DNA of 64,000 nucleotides from Neptunitalea lumnitzerae (GCF_027924185.1 NZ_BRVO01000001.1:496001-560000), one strand, 5' to 3'. Positions 1 through 8,057 are shown, numbered from the stretch's first letter. Notes: generated from the letters alone by a model not told the origin. Numbers and translations are program-made.

Positions 1-226
1 CAAAAAAAATCTTCACAAAAACATTAACTTCCCATTGATTACTAATACCATACACCAAAAAAAAATCAGCTTACCAATATTCAAAGTTACAATCAACTTT
101 AGCGAAACTTGAGCTAAGAGACACAGCACCTTTATGAACATAAGTCTTTTGCATTAAAATAACTAGATTAGGTAAACATATTCTTGTGGGATGAAGTAAA
201 AAAAAAGACTGTATACAAATTTTTCT

Positions 227-234
227 TAAATTTG
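227..234 (+). promoter_or_regulatory. promoter -7 element TAAATTTG
   Basis: The octamer matches the Bacteroidota -7 consensus TAnnTTTG exactly and is followed by CA, as is common in flavobacteria. No good TTTG -33 box is visible 19 bases upstream. The first recognisable gene downstream starts about 370 bases away at 603, so either the leader is long or the site is not used. Confidence 0.3.
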
Positions 235-255
235 CAATAATTAACCATCAAAATT

Positions 256-309
256 TTTTGTCAGTGACAAAATAACCAAAATAAGCCAATATGACATAAA
301 AGTCATATT
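256..309. promoter_or_regulatory. two adjacent palindromes, operator-like
   Basis: At 256-272 there is an 8+1+8 dyad (TTTTGTCA, G, TGACAAAA). At 288-309 there is an 8+6+8 inverted repeat (AATATGAC, ATAAAA, GTCATATT). Both contain GTCA/TGAC. They lie just downstream of the -7 element at 227-234 and could be operator sites for a regulator of the gene at 603. No regulator gene is recognised next to them. Confidence 0.3.
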
Positions 310-602
310 TGGCATAAAAAGTGTATTTAATTAATTTCGATTAATCACTAACCTATGTTATTTCTGAGACTTACAATCTAAGATATAACACTTAACCATT
401 AATCGGATTTTTGTAACATTTAAACCTTCTTTGTGGTAAAAGCAGGTGCAAATATTATAAAAAATATAATTAAAAACAAAGTATAATTTAAATTTTAAAA
501 CTGTAGAAGCTCATAAATTATTGACTTAGTGGATAGTGACTTTAAAAAATCACTACAATACCAAATGGTAAACTTATTTTTTATAATATAAATTTTTCGC
601 AA

Positions 603-1538
603 ATGAAATTAAACATTAGCACATATTTCAAGCTGAATTGTCGACAGCCTGAACTAGAATTTATCGACATTGATTTAAACAAAGACAACTTGCTTTTCGT
701 AGACCCTAGACTTATTGAAATGGGTAACGACATATATTCTAAAAAGATGCAAAGGAATATTGAAGTATTTTGGGCAGAAATAATAAAAGCAGTAAAAAGA
801 AATGATAAACGTGCAATTAGCTCCACACTTGATGGCCTAAAGGAGCCCAAAGAGACAAGATTAGGATACGCATCAAACACATGTGATGGTAATTCAATAG
901 CTAGAAAACTTAAAAAGAAACTGATAGGCGCTATCATGAAAAATAAAGCTGTGCAGAGTGGACAACTAAGTCAATTTTGTGATTTTGAATTTTTCATAGA
1001 CGATGTAAGTTCGGATAGAATATCAGATATGGTCACCAAAATAGTGAAAGATGTTCTGGTTGAATTTACCCAACACCAATGTCAAATTCATAAAATTCCA
1101 ATGAAACTTTTCGTTCAAGATGATTTTCTAGATATCACAAAAGGAAATGTAAGTTGGATTAAGGAAATGAATGTTGAACTACCTTTTGACGAATATGGAG
1201 AACCTATCATATTCGTGCCAAAAAACATAGTTAGACTTCAAGGAGCTGCTGGTCAAAACTTGAGATGCTTATACCGATTCGCTATTCGTGAATTTGTTCA
1301 GAATGATAAAGAAATGCTAGAAGATGTTAGCCCTACAGGTAAAGATGGAAAAATTCTACTTCGAGATGTAAAAGTTAAACATCCTATCTCTAAGGAGTCA
1401 TTAACTGCTTGGTACAATAAATACGGAAAACTCATAGTTGATTTCAAAACAGATGTCTTATCTGAAAGAATTCATCCGTTAAGTGATGAACAGATTATGA
1501 ATGTAATATATGAGGAAGACATTCGGAATGCAAGTTAG
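603..1538 (+). CDS. uncharacterised 311-aa protein in AT-rich islet
   Basis: I do not recognise this family. The protein is soluble in appearance, with no signal peptide or membrane segment. The N-terminal part has an acidic stretch ending LFVDPRLI (near residues 30-38). The middle has DRISDMVTKI followed by a polar FTQHQC segment, and further on ELPFDEYGEPIIFVPKNIV. These blocks look like conserved motifs rather than random sequence. The ATG at 603 is the natural start. The gene stands alone, is AT-rich compared with the core genes to its right, and is followed by two palindromes. A role in defence or another accessory function is only a guess from its solitary, AT-rich setting. Confidence 0.6.
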   Translation: MKLNISTYFKLNCRQPELEFIDIDLNKDNLLFVDPRLIEMGNDIYSKKMQRNIEVFWAEIIKAVKRNDKRAISSTLDGLKEPKETRLGYASNTCDGNSIARKLKKKLIGAIMKNKAVQSGQLSQFCDFEFFIDDVSSDRISDMVTKIVKDVLVEFTQHQCQIHKIPMKLFVQDDFLDITKGNVSWIKEMNVELPFDEYGEPIIFVPKNIVRLQGAAGQNLRCLYRFAIREFVQNDKEMLEDVSPTGKDGKILLRDVKVKHPISKESLTAWYNKYGKLIVDFKTDVLSERIHPLSDEQIMNVIYEEDIRNAS

Positions 1539-1846
1539 TCATTAATAATAAAGAGTTTATAAACTCCTTACAACAAAGCAGAGCTATATAGCTCTGCTTT
1601 GTTAGTTAAGATTTAACAATCAGTAACTCAAGACCTATATAATTCATCGAAAATTATAATTAACCATATTACTACGGAAATTTAACAAAAAAATGATACA
1701 AGGTATTTTCTTCGTAAATTTGCACTACTTTCTAAAAGATAAACACTTATAAGCCGAAGAAATAAACTGTAACAATACTATCTTATTAATTACAGCAACT
1801 TAATTTGTTTACTTAAAAATAATACCTAAAGCATTTATTTTATATA
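1539..1846. other. intergenic region with orphan promoter-like site
   Basis: Besides the palindromes at 1553-1602, this region contains an exact TAnnTTTG element (TAAATTTG) at about 1715-1722 pointing right. No plus-strand gene follows; the next gene (1847-2254) lies on the other strand, so a transcript from here would run antisense to it. I see nothing else. Confidence 0.4.
1573..1602. terminator. 30-base perfect palindrome, probable bidirectional terminator
   Basis: Two 14-base arms (ACAAAGCAGAGCTA and its complement) surround a TA centre. A shorter palindrome (GAGTTTATAAACTC) sits just before it at 1553-1566. The hairpin lies about 35 bases after the stop of the gene at 603 and has only a weak T-tract after it. 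Terminator is the simplest reading; a protein-binding palindrome is possible. Confidence 0.5.
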
Positions 1847-2254
1847 CTAAACATCTAAATACCCTAACAAGAATTTTATGATTCTAGAGTCCACATACTT
1901 TTCCATAACTTCTCTAATTAATTTATCGTCAAATTCACCTACCCTTGAATCGATTATGAATTGCCCTATAGCTTTATTTTTGTCATTGTAAAAACTTAAC
2001 AACTCATATTCTACATTTGAATGATGAGATATGCTAAAATTCATTTCCTCATCTTGAAATAAAAATTTAACGTTTTTTAAATTAGCTTTAATTTTAACTT
2101 CATCATTTGTAAAGTATAAATTATCAACTATCTCAAAATCAAAATTAAAATCTTGGATTTCTATTCTCATTATTATTTTATCTTTAATTACACTTATATT
2201 TTTATCATCCAACCGTTTATACAACTTCAAAGTATAAAGGCATAAATCAATCAT
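1847..2254 (-). CDS. uncharacterised small protein
   Basis: The 135-aa frame is not recognised. It is rich in Asp, Glu, Ile, Phe and Asn and has a beta-rich look, with no signal peptide or membrane segment. An internal Met (residue 29, start near 2170) begins MRIEIQDFNF and may be the real start, because the first 28 residues are less regular and a near-consensus -7 element (TATACTTTG) lies around 2227-2235. It shares the AT-rich composition of the gene at 603 and is convergent with it. It could be a companion gene of that protein or unrelated. Confidence 0.45.
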   Translation of the reverse strand: MIDLCLYTLKLYKRLDDKNISVIKDKIIMRIEIQDFNFDFEIVDNLYFTNDEVKIKANLKNVKFLFQDEEMNFSISHHSNVEYELLSFYNDKNKAIGQFIIDSRVGEFDDKLIREVMEKYVDSRIIKFLLGYLDV

Positions 2255-2293
2255 CTTAATATTTAAGTGTAGCCATTTTAAAAAAGGTTACAG

Positions 2294-2536
2294 TTATTTA
2301 CTATAATGCACCCCTAAAATAGCTTTTAGTTTTCCTTCGTATAACTGTTTGTGGTATTGTTGTTTTAGGTCTTGCAGGCAATTGGCACACAGGCAATCGT
2401 CGTGTAGGTTTTTAATATATTGGCGTTCTTCTGCATTTAAGGGAACGGTTGCACATTGGCACAAGGTAATAGAACCTACTTTGCATTCAAATTCCGCCTG
2501 GCAGCGGGCACAATATTTTTGTTCGTGTTTGGGCAC
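2294..2536 (-). CDS. cysteine-rich CWC-type small protein
   Basis: This 80-aa protein has a CARCQAEFEC block, then CQC, then CLCANCLQDL near residue 50. It fits the cysteine-rich CWC family, small proteins thought to bind metal through paired cysteines. The function is unknown. It stands between the AT-rich islet and the DUF1287 gene on the same strand; a 50-base gap separates it from that gene. Composition resembles the core genome rather than the islet to the left. Confidence 0.65.
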   Translation of the reverse strand: MPKHEQKYCARCQAEFECKVGSITLCQCATVPLNAEERQYIKNLHDDCLCANCLQDLKQQYHKQLYEGKLKAILGVHYSK

Positions 2537-2586
2537 GGTACTTGTATTTTTCTTACAACTAAGATACAGAATAAATATGAGCTACC

Positions 2587-3162
2587 CTACTTATGGTAGC
2601 GGTAATGCCCAATAATTTTAAAATTAAAAAGGCAATCTTCCAGCACTTGTCCGCCACCTATATTATGCACCAACATATAACGGTTGGTATGCGGTGCTTT
2701 TTTGTTTACCACAATACCAATATGGGTAATGCCACCCCCTAAATTGTAACATACAATATCGCCGGGTTTATAATCATCGGAGTTTGTAGTTTTGGGCAAC
2801 ACAGTACCCTTGCGTTTAAAAAAGGTCATTAAATTAGGTACGCGCCTATGGTCTATATTGGTATCGGTAGTTTTTAAACCCCAGTTTTTAGGGTACTCGT
2901 TAAAATGGGCTTTCATATCTTGGTGCACCTCCTTTTGTAAATCAATCCCCAATTTGCGGTACGCCCGTATTACTACATCGGTACACACCCCTTTGTTTGC
3001 AGGTACATCGCCATTGGGGTAGTCTATAGAAAAATAAGAAGGATCATACGCAACCTCATCTTTGGTTAACGCTAAAGCCGCCTCCGAAAGTGTTTTTTGG
3101 GCTACAACGGTAGCTACTGTGGTTAACGACAGAAAGAAAAATAATAGTGTTGTTTTCATCAA
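2587..3162 (-). CDS. DUF1287 family secreted protein, NlpC-like
   Basis: A signal peptide (about residues 1-21, ending VVAQ) leads into a DUF1287 domain. Visible motifs are GVCTDVVIRAYRKLG with Cys60, GDIVCYNLGGGITHIGIV with His147, and LVHNIGGG with His166. These match the Cys-His arrangement of NlpC/P60-like folds, so a cell-wall or amide hydrolase role is possible but unproven. The end, IIGHYRY, is typical of the family. The gene starts one base after the stop of the lipoprotein gene at 3164-3646, so the two are probably co-transcribed. Confidence 0.8.
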   Translation of the reverse strand: MMKTTLLFFFLSLTTVATVVAQKTLSEAALALTKDEVAYDPSYFSIDYPNGDVPANKGVCTDVVIRAYRKLGIDLQKEVHQDMKAHFNEYPKNWGLKTTDTNIDHRRVPNLMTFFKRKGTVLPKTTNSDDYKPGDIVCYNLGGGITHIGIVVNKKAPHTNRYMLVHNIGGGQVLEDCLFNFKIIGHYRYHK

Positions 3163-3163
3163 A

Positions 3164-3646
3164 TTATCTATTTAACAAGGTGTAATAGGTAAATAATTCT
3201 TTGGCTAGTCTAGCATTAGCTCCTTTGGTAAAAGCCATTATGGGTCCGTTGGTATTATATAGCAACAACAAACCGTACTCTGGGTTAAACGCTAAAGGTC
3301 CGGCACCATCTACAGCCCCCTCTACATCATCATATAATTTAAAAGGTTTATCAGAGAGCTCCGGTAAGGAAATTTCCACTCCCTCATTAGCTTTATAAAA
3401 ACTACCTAACCAACTCAAGGCATCCTTTTCTTCGTTATACGAAAAAGAGATACCTCTATCAGCAAACTCTTTACAGGTGTACTTATATTGTAGCATATCT
3501 TCCTTTTCTGTTACCGTAAAGGTGTAGTGCAACTCTTTATACGTAGTAGCCGATGAAAAAACGTAGGTGTTACGCTTATAAGTTTTGGGGGTATGGGTAA
3601 GCTGGCAGCTACTAGCTACCAAAAGCAAGAGTAGTATTTTTTTCAT
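3164..3646 (-). CDS. uncharacterised lipoprotein
   Basis: The N-terminus MKKILLLLLVASSC is a type II signal peptide with Cys14 as the lipidation site. The remaining 146 residues are polar and beta-rich and match no family I know. It is the upstream partner of the DUF1287 gene. The divergent endonuclease gene starts 140 bases to the right. Confidence 0.65.
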   Translation of the reverse strand: MKKILLLLLVASSCQLTHTPKTYKRNTYVFSSATTYKELHYTFTVTEKEDMLQYKYTCKEFADRGISFSYNEEKDALSWLGSFYKANEGVEISLPELSDKPFKLYDDVEGAVDGAGPLAFNPEYGLLLLYNTNGPIMAFTKGANARLAKELFTYYTLLNR

Positions 3647-3726
3647 TCTTCATGCAGTTGATTGTAGGTTGTTGAAACACAGAAACCATACCAAACTACA
3701 CCGGTTGTATTTTAAATCTACAAGCA

Positions 3727-3757
3727 TTTGTTTATTAGGTAGTAACGGCTACCTTTG
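3727..3757 (+). promoter_or_regulatory. flavobacterial promoter of the endonuclease gene
   Basis: A TTTG box (3727-3730), a 19-base spacer and TACCTTTG (3750-3757) match the Bacteroidota sigma-A consensus TTTG-N19-TAnnTTTG exactly. Transcription would start near 3764, about 22 bases before the ATG at 3786. This is the best promoter in the window. Confidence 0.75.
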
Positions 3758-3785
3758 TTGCATACAAAAATAATCTGTAATAATC

Positions 3786-4844
3786 ATGAGGAAACCCTTA
3801 CTACTCGCACTTTTTTTTGCACCCTTATTACTTATTGCTCAGATGCCTACGTACTATTCGGGTATCAATTTTAACGCTAGCAGTACTTCGGTAAAATCGC
3901 AATTGGCTAATTTAATTACTACCACCCATATTAACGACTTGCCTTACACTAGTGGAAGCTTAGATACTTGGGATGTAATTAGACTAACCGACGAAAACCC
4001 CGCTAACAGCAACGAGGTTTTATTATTTTATGGTTATGATAACAATGATGGCGACACCATGACCGATTATACCAGAGATTCCTCACTTTCTTGCCATACT
4101 TCTGGTTGTACGGGGCTATGGAATAGAGAACACGTATATGCAAAGTCTATTGCTACCCCTGCCTTAGAAACTGATAACCCGGGTTCTGGTACCGATGTGC
4201 ACAACTTAAGGGCTTGTGACGGAAGTATGAACAGCTCTAGAAACAACCGTATTTATACGGCTGGCACAGGGAATTCGCATATTGTAAATAGTAATTTTTG
4301 GTATCCTGGTGATGAGTGGAAAGGCGATGTTGCACGTATTATTATGTATATGTATTTACGCTACCCTAGCCAGTGTGTTGCTAATAATATTGGTAATGGC
4401 CCAAACACCATCCATGCAGATATGCCCGATATATTTTTACAATGGAATGTAGAAGACCCGGTAAATGATTACGAATTGCAACGTAATGCTGTATTAGAAG
4501 GTATACAAGGTAACCGTAACCCGTTTATAGATAACCCATATATAGCTACCCTTATTTGGGGTGGTACCGATGCCGAAGATACTTGGGGTACTTTAGAGGT
4601 AGCCGCCGTAGCTTTAGACAACATACAGGTATACCCTACCAACGTACATACGCGTTTGTATATTACCAATGCTTCACACGCAGCATACACAGCAGCAGTG
4701 TACACTATGCAGGGGCAACAAACAAACTTACAATTGGTAAACGATAGCTATATAAATGTAAGCAACCTAGAAGATGGAATTTACATTTTACAATTACAAG
4801 ATGCACAAGGCACCAATAAAACCTTTAAGTTTATTAAAAACTAG
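3786..4844 (+). CDS. secreted endonuclease I family nuclease with T9SS sorting domain
   Basis: The protein has a signal peptide (cleavage after ...LLIAQ, near residue 19) and an endonuclease I domain at about residues 20-255. The NREHVYAKS motif supplies the catalytic His (H116), followed by HNLRACDGSMNSSRNN, the conserved Asn/Arg block. Enzymes of this family cut DNA or RNA non-specifically with Mg2+. The last 75 residues begin VYPTNVHTRLYI and end YILQLQDAQGTNKTFKFIKN, a type A T9SS C-terminal domain, so the nuclease is exported to the surface or medium. It likely serves nutrient release from extracellular DNA. It has its own promoter and no operon partner. Confidence 0.88.
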   Translation: MRKPLLLALFFAPLLLIAQMPTYYSGINFNASSTSVKSQLANLITTTHINDLPYTSGSLDTWDVIRLTDENPANSNEVLLFYGYDNNDGDTMTDYTRDSSLSCHTSGCTGLWNREHVYAKSIATPALETDNPGSGTDVHNLRACDGSMNSSRNNRIYTAGTGNSHIVNSNFWYPGDEWKGDVARIIMYMYLRYPSQCVANNIGNGPNTIHADMPDIFLQWNVEDPVNDYELQRNAVLEGIQGNRNPFIDNPYIATLIWGGTDAEDTWGTLEVAAVALDNIQVYPTNVHTRLYITNASHAAYTAAVYTMQGQQTNLQLVNDSYINVSNLEDGIYILQLQDAQGTNKTFKFIKN

Positions 4845-4970
4845 GTTGCTGTAATACAATTTGTTAAGAGCTTTTTAAATATAGCTTAAGAAAAATCTAA
4901 AGATTTAACTAACATCTATTTTTAAGGTAATTTTAATCGAAATGATTGTTGAACCTTAAAATGAAGTACG

Positions 4971-5195
4971 ATGATAGGATCTGTTTTATTAGTTACGGCT
5001 ATGTTTTTTGTGTTGTACAGCTTGTTTCATTTAATAGTTCAGCTAGTAGATGGAAAGTCTGACACACGTGATATGCTTTGGTTTTGGGTAATTATATTAT
5101 TACCAGTGGTAGGTTCTGTTATCTATTTCAGTTACCGTACGGTAAACGCAAAATATAAAGTATTAGTAAAAGACAGCGATTTAAGCGCTGAGTAA
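4971..5195 (+). CDS. PLDc_N domain small membrane protein
   Basis: The 74-aa protein has two membrane helices (about 3-22 and 36-54) and the motif DTRDMLWFWVIILLPVVGS, followed by YFSYR. This is the phospholipase D nuclease N-terminal (PLDc_N) domain, here on its own. Stand-alone versions are common and uncharacterised. The gene ends just before a strong bidirectional terminator. Confidence 0.75.
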   Translation: MIGSVLLVTAMFFVLYSLFHLIVQLVDGKSDTRDMLWFWVIILLPVVGSVIYFSYRTVNAKYKVLVKDSDLSAE

Positions 5196-5220
5196 TTTTT
5201 AAAAAAACACCCTTATATAA

Positions 5221-5247
5221 AAAACCACCTTTTCAGGTGGTTTTTTT
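5221..5247. terminator. bidirectional intrinsic terminator
   Basis: Stem AAAACCACCT / AGGTGGTTTT with a TTTC loop and a T-run on each strand. It serves the convergent genes ending at 5195 (plus) and 5264 (minus). Confidence 0.85.
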
Positions 5248-5263
5248 CTACACTTATTGCTAC

Positions 5264-6202
5264 TTAGTTTAATGTCACAACCGGACAATTCACTGTAGCA
5301 ACCCCCGTTGCCAATATATTGGAAGATTGAGCAGTGGTTAAATTACCTACCATATCAAAATCCATATTATCATATACATTTACCAACCATAATGGCGAAT
5401 AATCATCGTCTGACGGAATGGTTGCAATTACATTGTGGGTTTGGTCGGTTCCCATTTCAGTTACAAAACCAGAAGCCGCACCACTATCAGGATTCATATC
5501 ATCTGGGTTGATATTAAAACTCACATAAATAGGCGATAACGGAACCATATCTGTACTTCCTCCATCTAAAATTTTCTCAAAGAAAGAGAAGTAATACACC
5601 ACCTGATCTTGGTACCAACCACGGTGCAGTTCGGTATCTTCGCTATTTACTCTTTTAGAGGCTATAGAACCATCGGGCACCACAGGACAATTTACCACAG
5701 TACTGGTTTTCATAATCTCTAATCCTGCACTTAATAACTCTGCCTCACTGGTTACTGTATTGGCAACAAAACCACTAGGCACCGTTACTTGGTATACTTG
5801 CCAAAAATCGTTATACCCTGTATCTCCTGGTATTACACCAACAATATTCAATTGATCTTCTACCGCAGTACCATCTTCATTAAAAAATAAATAAATAGGT
5901 GCCGGATCGGTTGGTTGCACATCAAAATTGTAATACTGTACTACCGCACCATCTGCGGTTAACCCTTGGGTAATAAAAGGTGCACCAGAATCAAAATCTA
6001 TAGGCTCATTTGCTTGTGGCAATCCGTTGGAAGCTGTACGTACCATAAGCGTCCCTGCGGCTTCACTAAAACGGTCTATACTCACCTTAGGTGCCGTATC
6101 AGGGTTTAATGCGGTGTCCATTGTAGTGGTACCGGCATCATCATCGTTACAAGACATCATTAACATCCCTAACGCTACAAAACTTAACATTGCTTTCTTC
6201 AT
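5264..6202 (-). CDS. lipoprotein with two-fold internal repeat
   Basis: The start is placed at 6202 (MKKAMLSFVALGMLMMSC), giving a lipoprotein signal with Cys18. A longer frame from TTG at 6229 is unlikely because that codon lies inside the promoter -7 element. The mature part contains two similar modules, each with a PIYxxFN-like start and ending in VNCPVV: one covers roughly the middle, the other the C-terminal third. I recognise no family; the repeat suggests a duplicated beta-sandwich domain at the cell surface. It is transcribed alone and has a palindromic operator candidate upstream (6255-6272). Confidence 0.7.
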   Translation of the reverse strand: MKKAMLSFVALGMLMMSCNDDDAGTTTMDTALNPDTAPKVSIDRFSEAAGTLMVRTASNGLPQANEPIDFDSGAPFITQGLTADGAVVQYYNFDVQPTDPAPIYLFFNEDGTAVEDQLNIVGVIPGDTGYNDFWQVYQVTVPSGFVANTVTSEAELLSAGLEIMKTSTVVNCPVVPDGSIASKRVNSEDTELHRGWYQDQVVYYFSFFEKILDGGSTDMVPLSPIYVSFNINPDDMNPDSGAASGFVTEMGTDQTHNVIATIPSDDDYSPLWLVNVYDNMDFDMVGNLTTAQSSNILATGVATVNCPVVTLN

Positions 6203-6226
6203 AACAGTTACTTTAAATAATTTTTT

Positions 6227-6234
6227 CAAAAGTA
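6227..6234 (-). promoter_or_regulatory. promoter -7 element TACTTTTG
   Basis: On the minus strand this is an exact TAnnTTTG match, 24 bases upstream of the ATG at 6202. The -33 region falls on the palindrome at 6255-6272. Confidence 0.6.
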
Positions 6235-6254
6235 CCTGCTACCGCTATCATAAA

Positions 6255-6272
6255 ATGTTAGCCAGCTAACAT
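6255..6272. promoter_or_regulatory. palindromic operator candidate
   Basis: ATGTTAGC, CA, GCTAACAT is a perfect 8+2+8 dyad. Read as TGTTA-N6-TAACA it has the half-site spacing of Crp-type sites (TGTGA-N6-TCACA). It overlaps the -33 region of the lipoprotein promoter and lies six bases from the end of the crp/fnr-family gene, so it is a good candidate site for that regulator. It could also act as a terminator hairpin for the regulator gene, but the T-tract is poor. Confidence 0.45.
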
Positions 6273-6278
6273 AAACTA

Positions 6279-6938
6279 TTATTTTAGTAACCAGATTTCG
6301 TTACGTTGAAAAGAAAGGTAGTTTTCTTCTTTTAATTCGTTCATCAATTGGTTTAATGTAGGTCTTGAAGCACCTATTAAACTGGCTATATCCTTTTGTG
6401 TGTAAGGGTGTCTTATAATCTTTTTACCAGTTATTTTACAACAGAAACCATAGTCTTCGTAAAGCTCTTCCAGAAATTCTATCAGTCGGGTTCTAGTATC
6501 TTTAAACAGTAATATTTGTAACCTGCGTTCTAATTTTTTAAACCTAAAGCCAATAAACTTATACACTTTTGTACTCAGCATTTTGTTTTCTTTCATCAGC
6601 TCTTGCAGTACATCTACTGTTACGGGGCAAACCGTGGTATTGGCTACCGCCATCGCAAAATCGGTTCGGGTATCTTCTCCTAAAATGGCTTTTTCTCCAA
6701 AAATTTCACCTTTGGTAAGTATGGCTTTTACCACTTCTCTACCGTCTTCTGTATAATATCCTATTTTTACTTTGCCGCTCTCTATAAGGTAAATGGAGTC
6801 TCCCTTATCTTCTTCAAAATAAATGTAGTTGTTTTTAGGATACTTATTGAATTGATGGCACTCTTTGTAGGCTTTAAACTTATGCGGACAAAGAATACCG
6901 AACATGTCTATTTCATCAAAAAACCAAAGCGATTTCAT
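6279..6938 (-). CDS. Crp/Fnr family transcriptional regulator
   Basis: Residues about 20-130 form a cyclic-nucleotide-binding-like domain (IYLIESGKVKIGYYTEDGRE, GEIFGEKAILGEDTRTDFAMA). Residues about 150-219 form a winged helix: YTQKDIASLIGASRPTLNQL is the recognition region. There is no Fnr-type N-terminal cysteine cluster; the Cys residues near 11 and 22 (CPHK, ECHQF) are too few. The effector is unknown. The neighbouring lipoprotein gene has a Crp-spaced palindrome in its promoter, and an inverted repeat lies upstream of this gene itself. Confidence 0.88.
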   Translation of the reverse strand: MKSLWFFDEIDMFGILCPHKFKAYKECHQFNKYPKNNYIYFEEDKGDSIYLIESGKVKIGYYTEDGREVVKAILTKGEIFGEKAILGEDTRTDFAMAVANTTVCPVTVDVLQELMKENKMLSTKVYKFIGFRFKKLERRLQILLFKDTRTRLIEFLEELYEDYGFCCKITGKKIIRHPYTQKDIASLIGASRPTLNQLMNELKEENYLSFQRNEIWLLK

Positions 6939-6949
6939 AATAATATTAA

Positions 6950-6994
6950 GTAAGGTTAGTAATCAAAATGTCGGTAATACCTACCTAACCTTAC
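6950..6994. promoter_or_regulatory. 10-base inverted repeat upstream of crp/fnr gene
   Basis: GTAAGGTTAG (6950-6959) and CTAACCTTAC (6985-6994) are perfect inverted arms 25 bases apart, immediately upstream of the regulator's start. The GTTAG/CTAAC core also occurs in the palindrome at 6255-6272. Autoregulation is a plausible inference. Confidence 0.4.
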
Positions 6995-7007
6995 GTTTGT
7001 ATACTAA

Positions 7008-7034
7008 AAAACCCCTGAAATTTCAGGGGTTTTA
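7008..7034. terminator. intrinsic terminator
   Basis: AAAACCCCTGAAA / TTTCAGGGGTTTT is an uninterrupted palindrome followed by T-runs on either strand. It ends the minus-strand gene at 7054-7995 and insulates the crp/fnr gene downstream. Confidence 0.8.
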
Positions 7035-7053
7035 TTAAATATGTGTAATGCTA

Positions 7054-7995
7054 TTACTCTACTTCTTTATCGGTAATATGCAATTTCTGGTTCATTTTCA
7101 TAGGAATACTCATTTCCTCTTCGTCTGCAGGAGACATTTTCACTTTCATATCCCCCTCTAAATCTTGCTCCATAGTAGCATCTATAATCCAACCTGTTTC
7201 TTTATCTAATTTTATTACAGAAGTATAGGTACCTTCAAGATTCAAATCGCCTGGTATACTATTTAATTTTGGCGCTTCATTAAAGTCTTCTGGTGTTAAA
7301 GTAGTTTCTCCTTTTAAAACTATATAATCACCTGCAATTTCCTCTATATGATAATCGGTACTTACCGATGTATTAATTGCTTTTAATTGTGTTTCTATAG
7401 TCCAAACATCGCCTTTACCAACAGTCTTCTCAGGAAAAATAGCTGAAAGCATTTCAAAATTTCCTTTTAAAGCGTCTTCACCATAACTAGCATTCATTTG
7501 TTGTTTTAGTTGCTCCTTTTGCATTTGCGGTACATTTGGGAACTCTCCTAAAACATTCTCAAACAACACATCTAGTCCTTTTACTTCTTTTACTTTTCCT
7601 GTTTTCTCTAAGATAATGGTAAATGAATCTGACTTTAACCCTTGCAACATTTTAGTCATCAATTCTGTCATAATATTGGTAGTATCTACCGTTTCAGAAT
7701 CAAAAGTCATAGTACCCTGTGGTGATTTCATTTCTAATGATAAGAACTTATAGGTTACATCTACATCATACGCATCGCCTTCCATACCATTTACATGAAA
7801 ATCTACATCACCCTTATAATTTACTTCTGTAGACATTTTTTGCCCCATAAACTCTTGTTCCATATCAACAGTAGCAGAAGTAGATTGTTTATACGTTTCT
7901 CCTTCTTTTAAGTGAAGTGCTAAATCTACCTTATCGTTTCCACAAGAGGTTAATAATAGTGCCCCGGCAAAGGCAAACATCCATAATTTTCTCAT
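7054..7995 (-). CDS. DUF6263-like lipoprotein
   Basis: The signal MRKLWMFAFAGALLLTSC gives lipidation at Cys18. The 295-residue remainder (LHLKEGETYKQ, alternating beta strands, LKGETTLTPEDF, LDKETGWIIDATMEQDLEG) matches the DUF6263 family of secreted proteins of unknown function. Members are thought to be beta-rich and envelope-associated. It appears to be a single-gene unit with its own terminator. Confidence 0.7.
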   Translation of the reverse strand: MRKLWMFAFAGALLLTSCGNDKVDLALHLKEGETYKQSTSATVDMEQEFMGQKMSTEVNYKGDVDFHVNGMEGDAYDVDVTYKFLSLEMKSPQGTMTFDSETVDTTNIMTELMTKMLQGLKSDSFTIILEKTGKVKEVKGLDVLFENVLGEFPNVPQMQKEQLKQQMNASYGEDALKGNFEMLSAIFPEKTVGKGDVWTIETQLKAINTSVSTDYHIEEIAGDYIVLKGETTLTPEDFNEAPKLNSIPGDLNLEGTYTSVIKLDKETGWIIDATMEQDLEGDMKVKMSPADEEEMSIPMKMNQKLHITDKEVE

Positions 7996-8057
7996 ATTAA
8001 AAAGTTTAATCTTACTCTAGGGTGGCTAAGGTAAGCATCCTTTTTGGGCTATACATT

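Larger units (their letters stand above)
1..602. other. AT-rich stretch with no recognised gene
   Basis: This 600-base stretch is very AT-rich and has no open frame that looks like a protein. It holds a promoter-like -7 element and two palindromes, listed separately. I could not assign it to a gene remnant, although decay of an older gene is possible. Confidence 0.5.

Noticed and set aside
581-937. 118-aa minus-strand open frame opposite the gene at 603
   Set aside because: It is antisense to a better frame with motif-like blocks, and its sequence is Ser/Leu/Phe-rich shadow composition.
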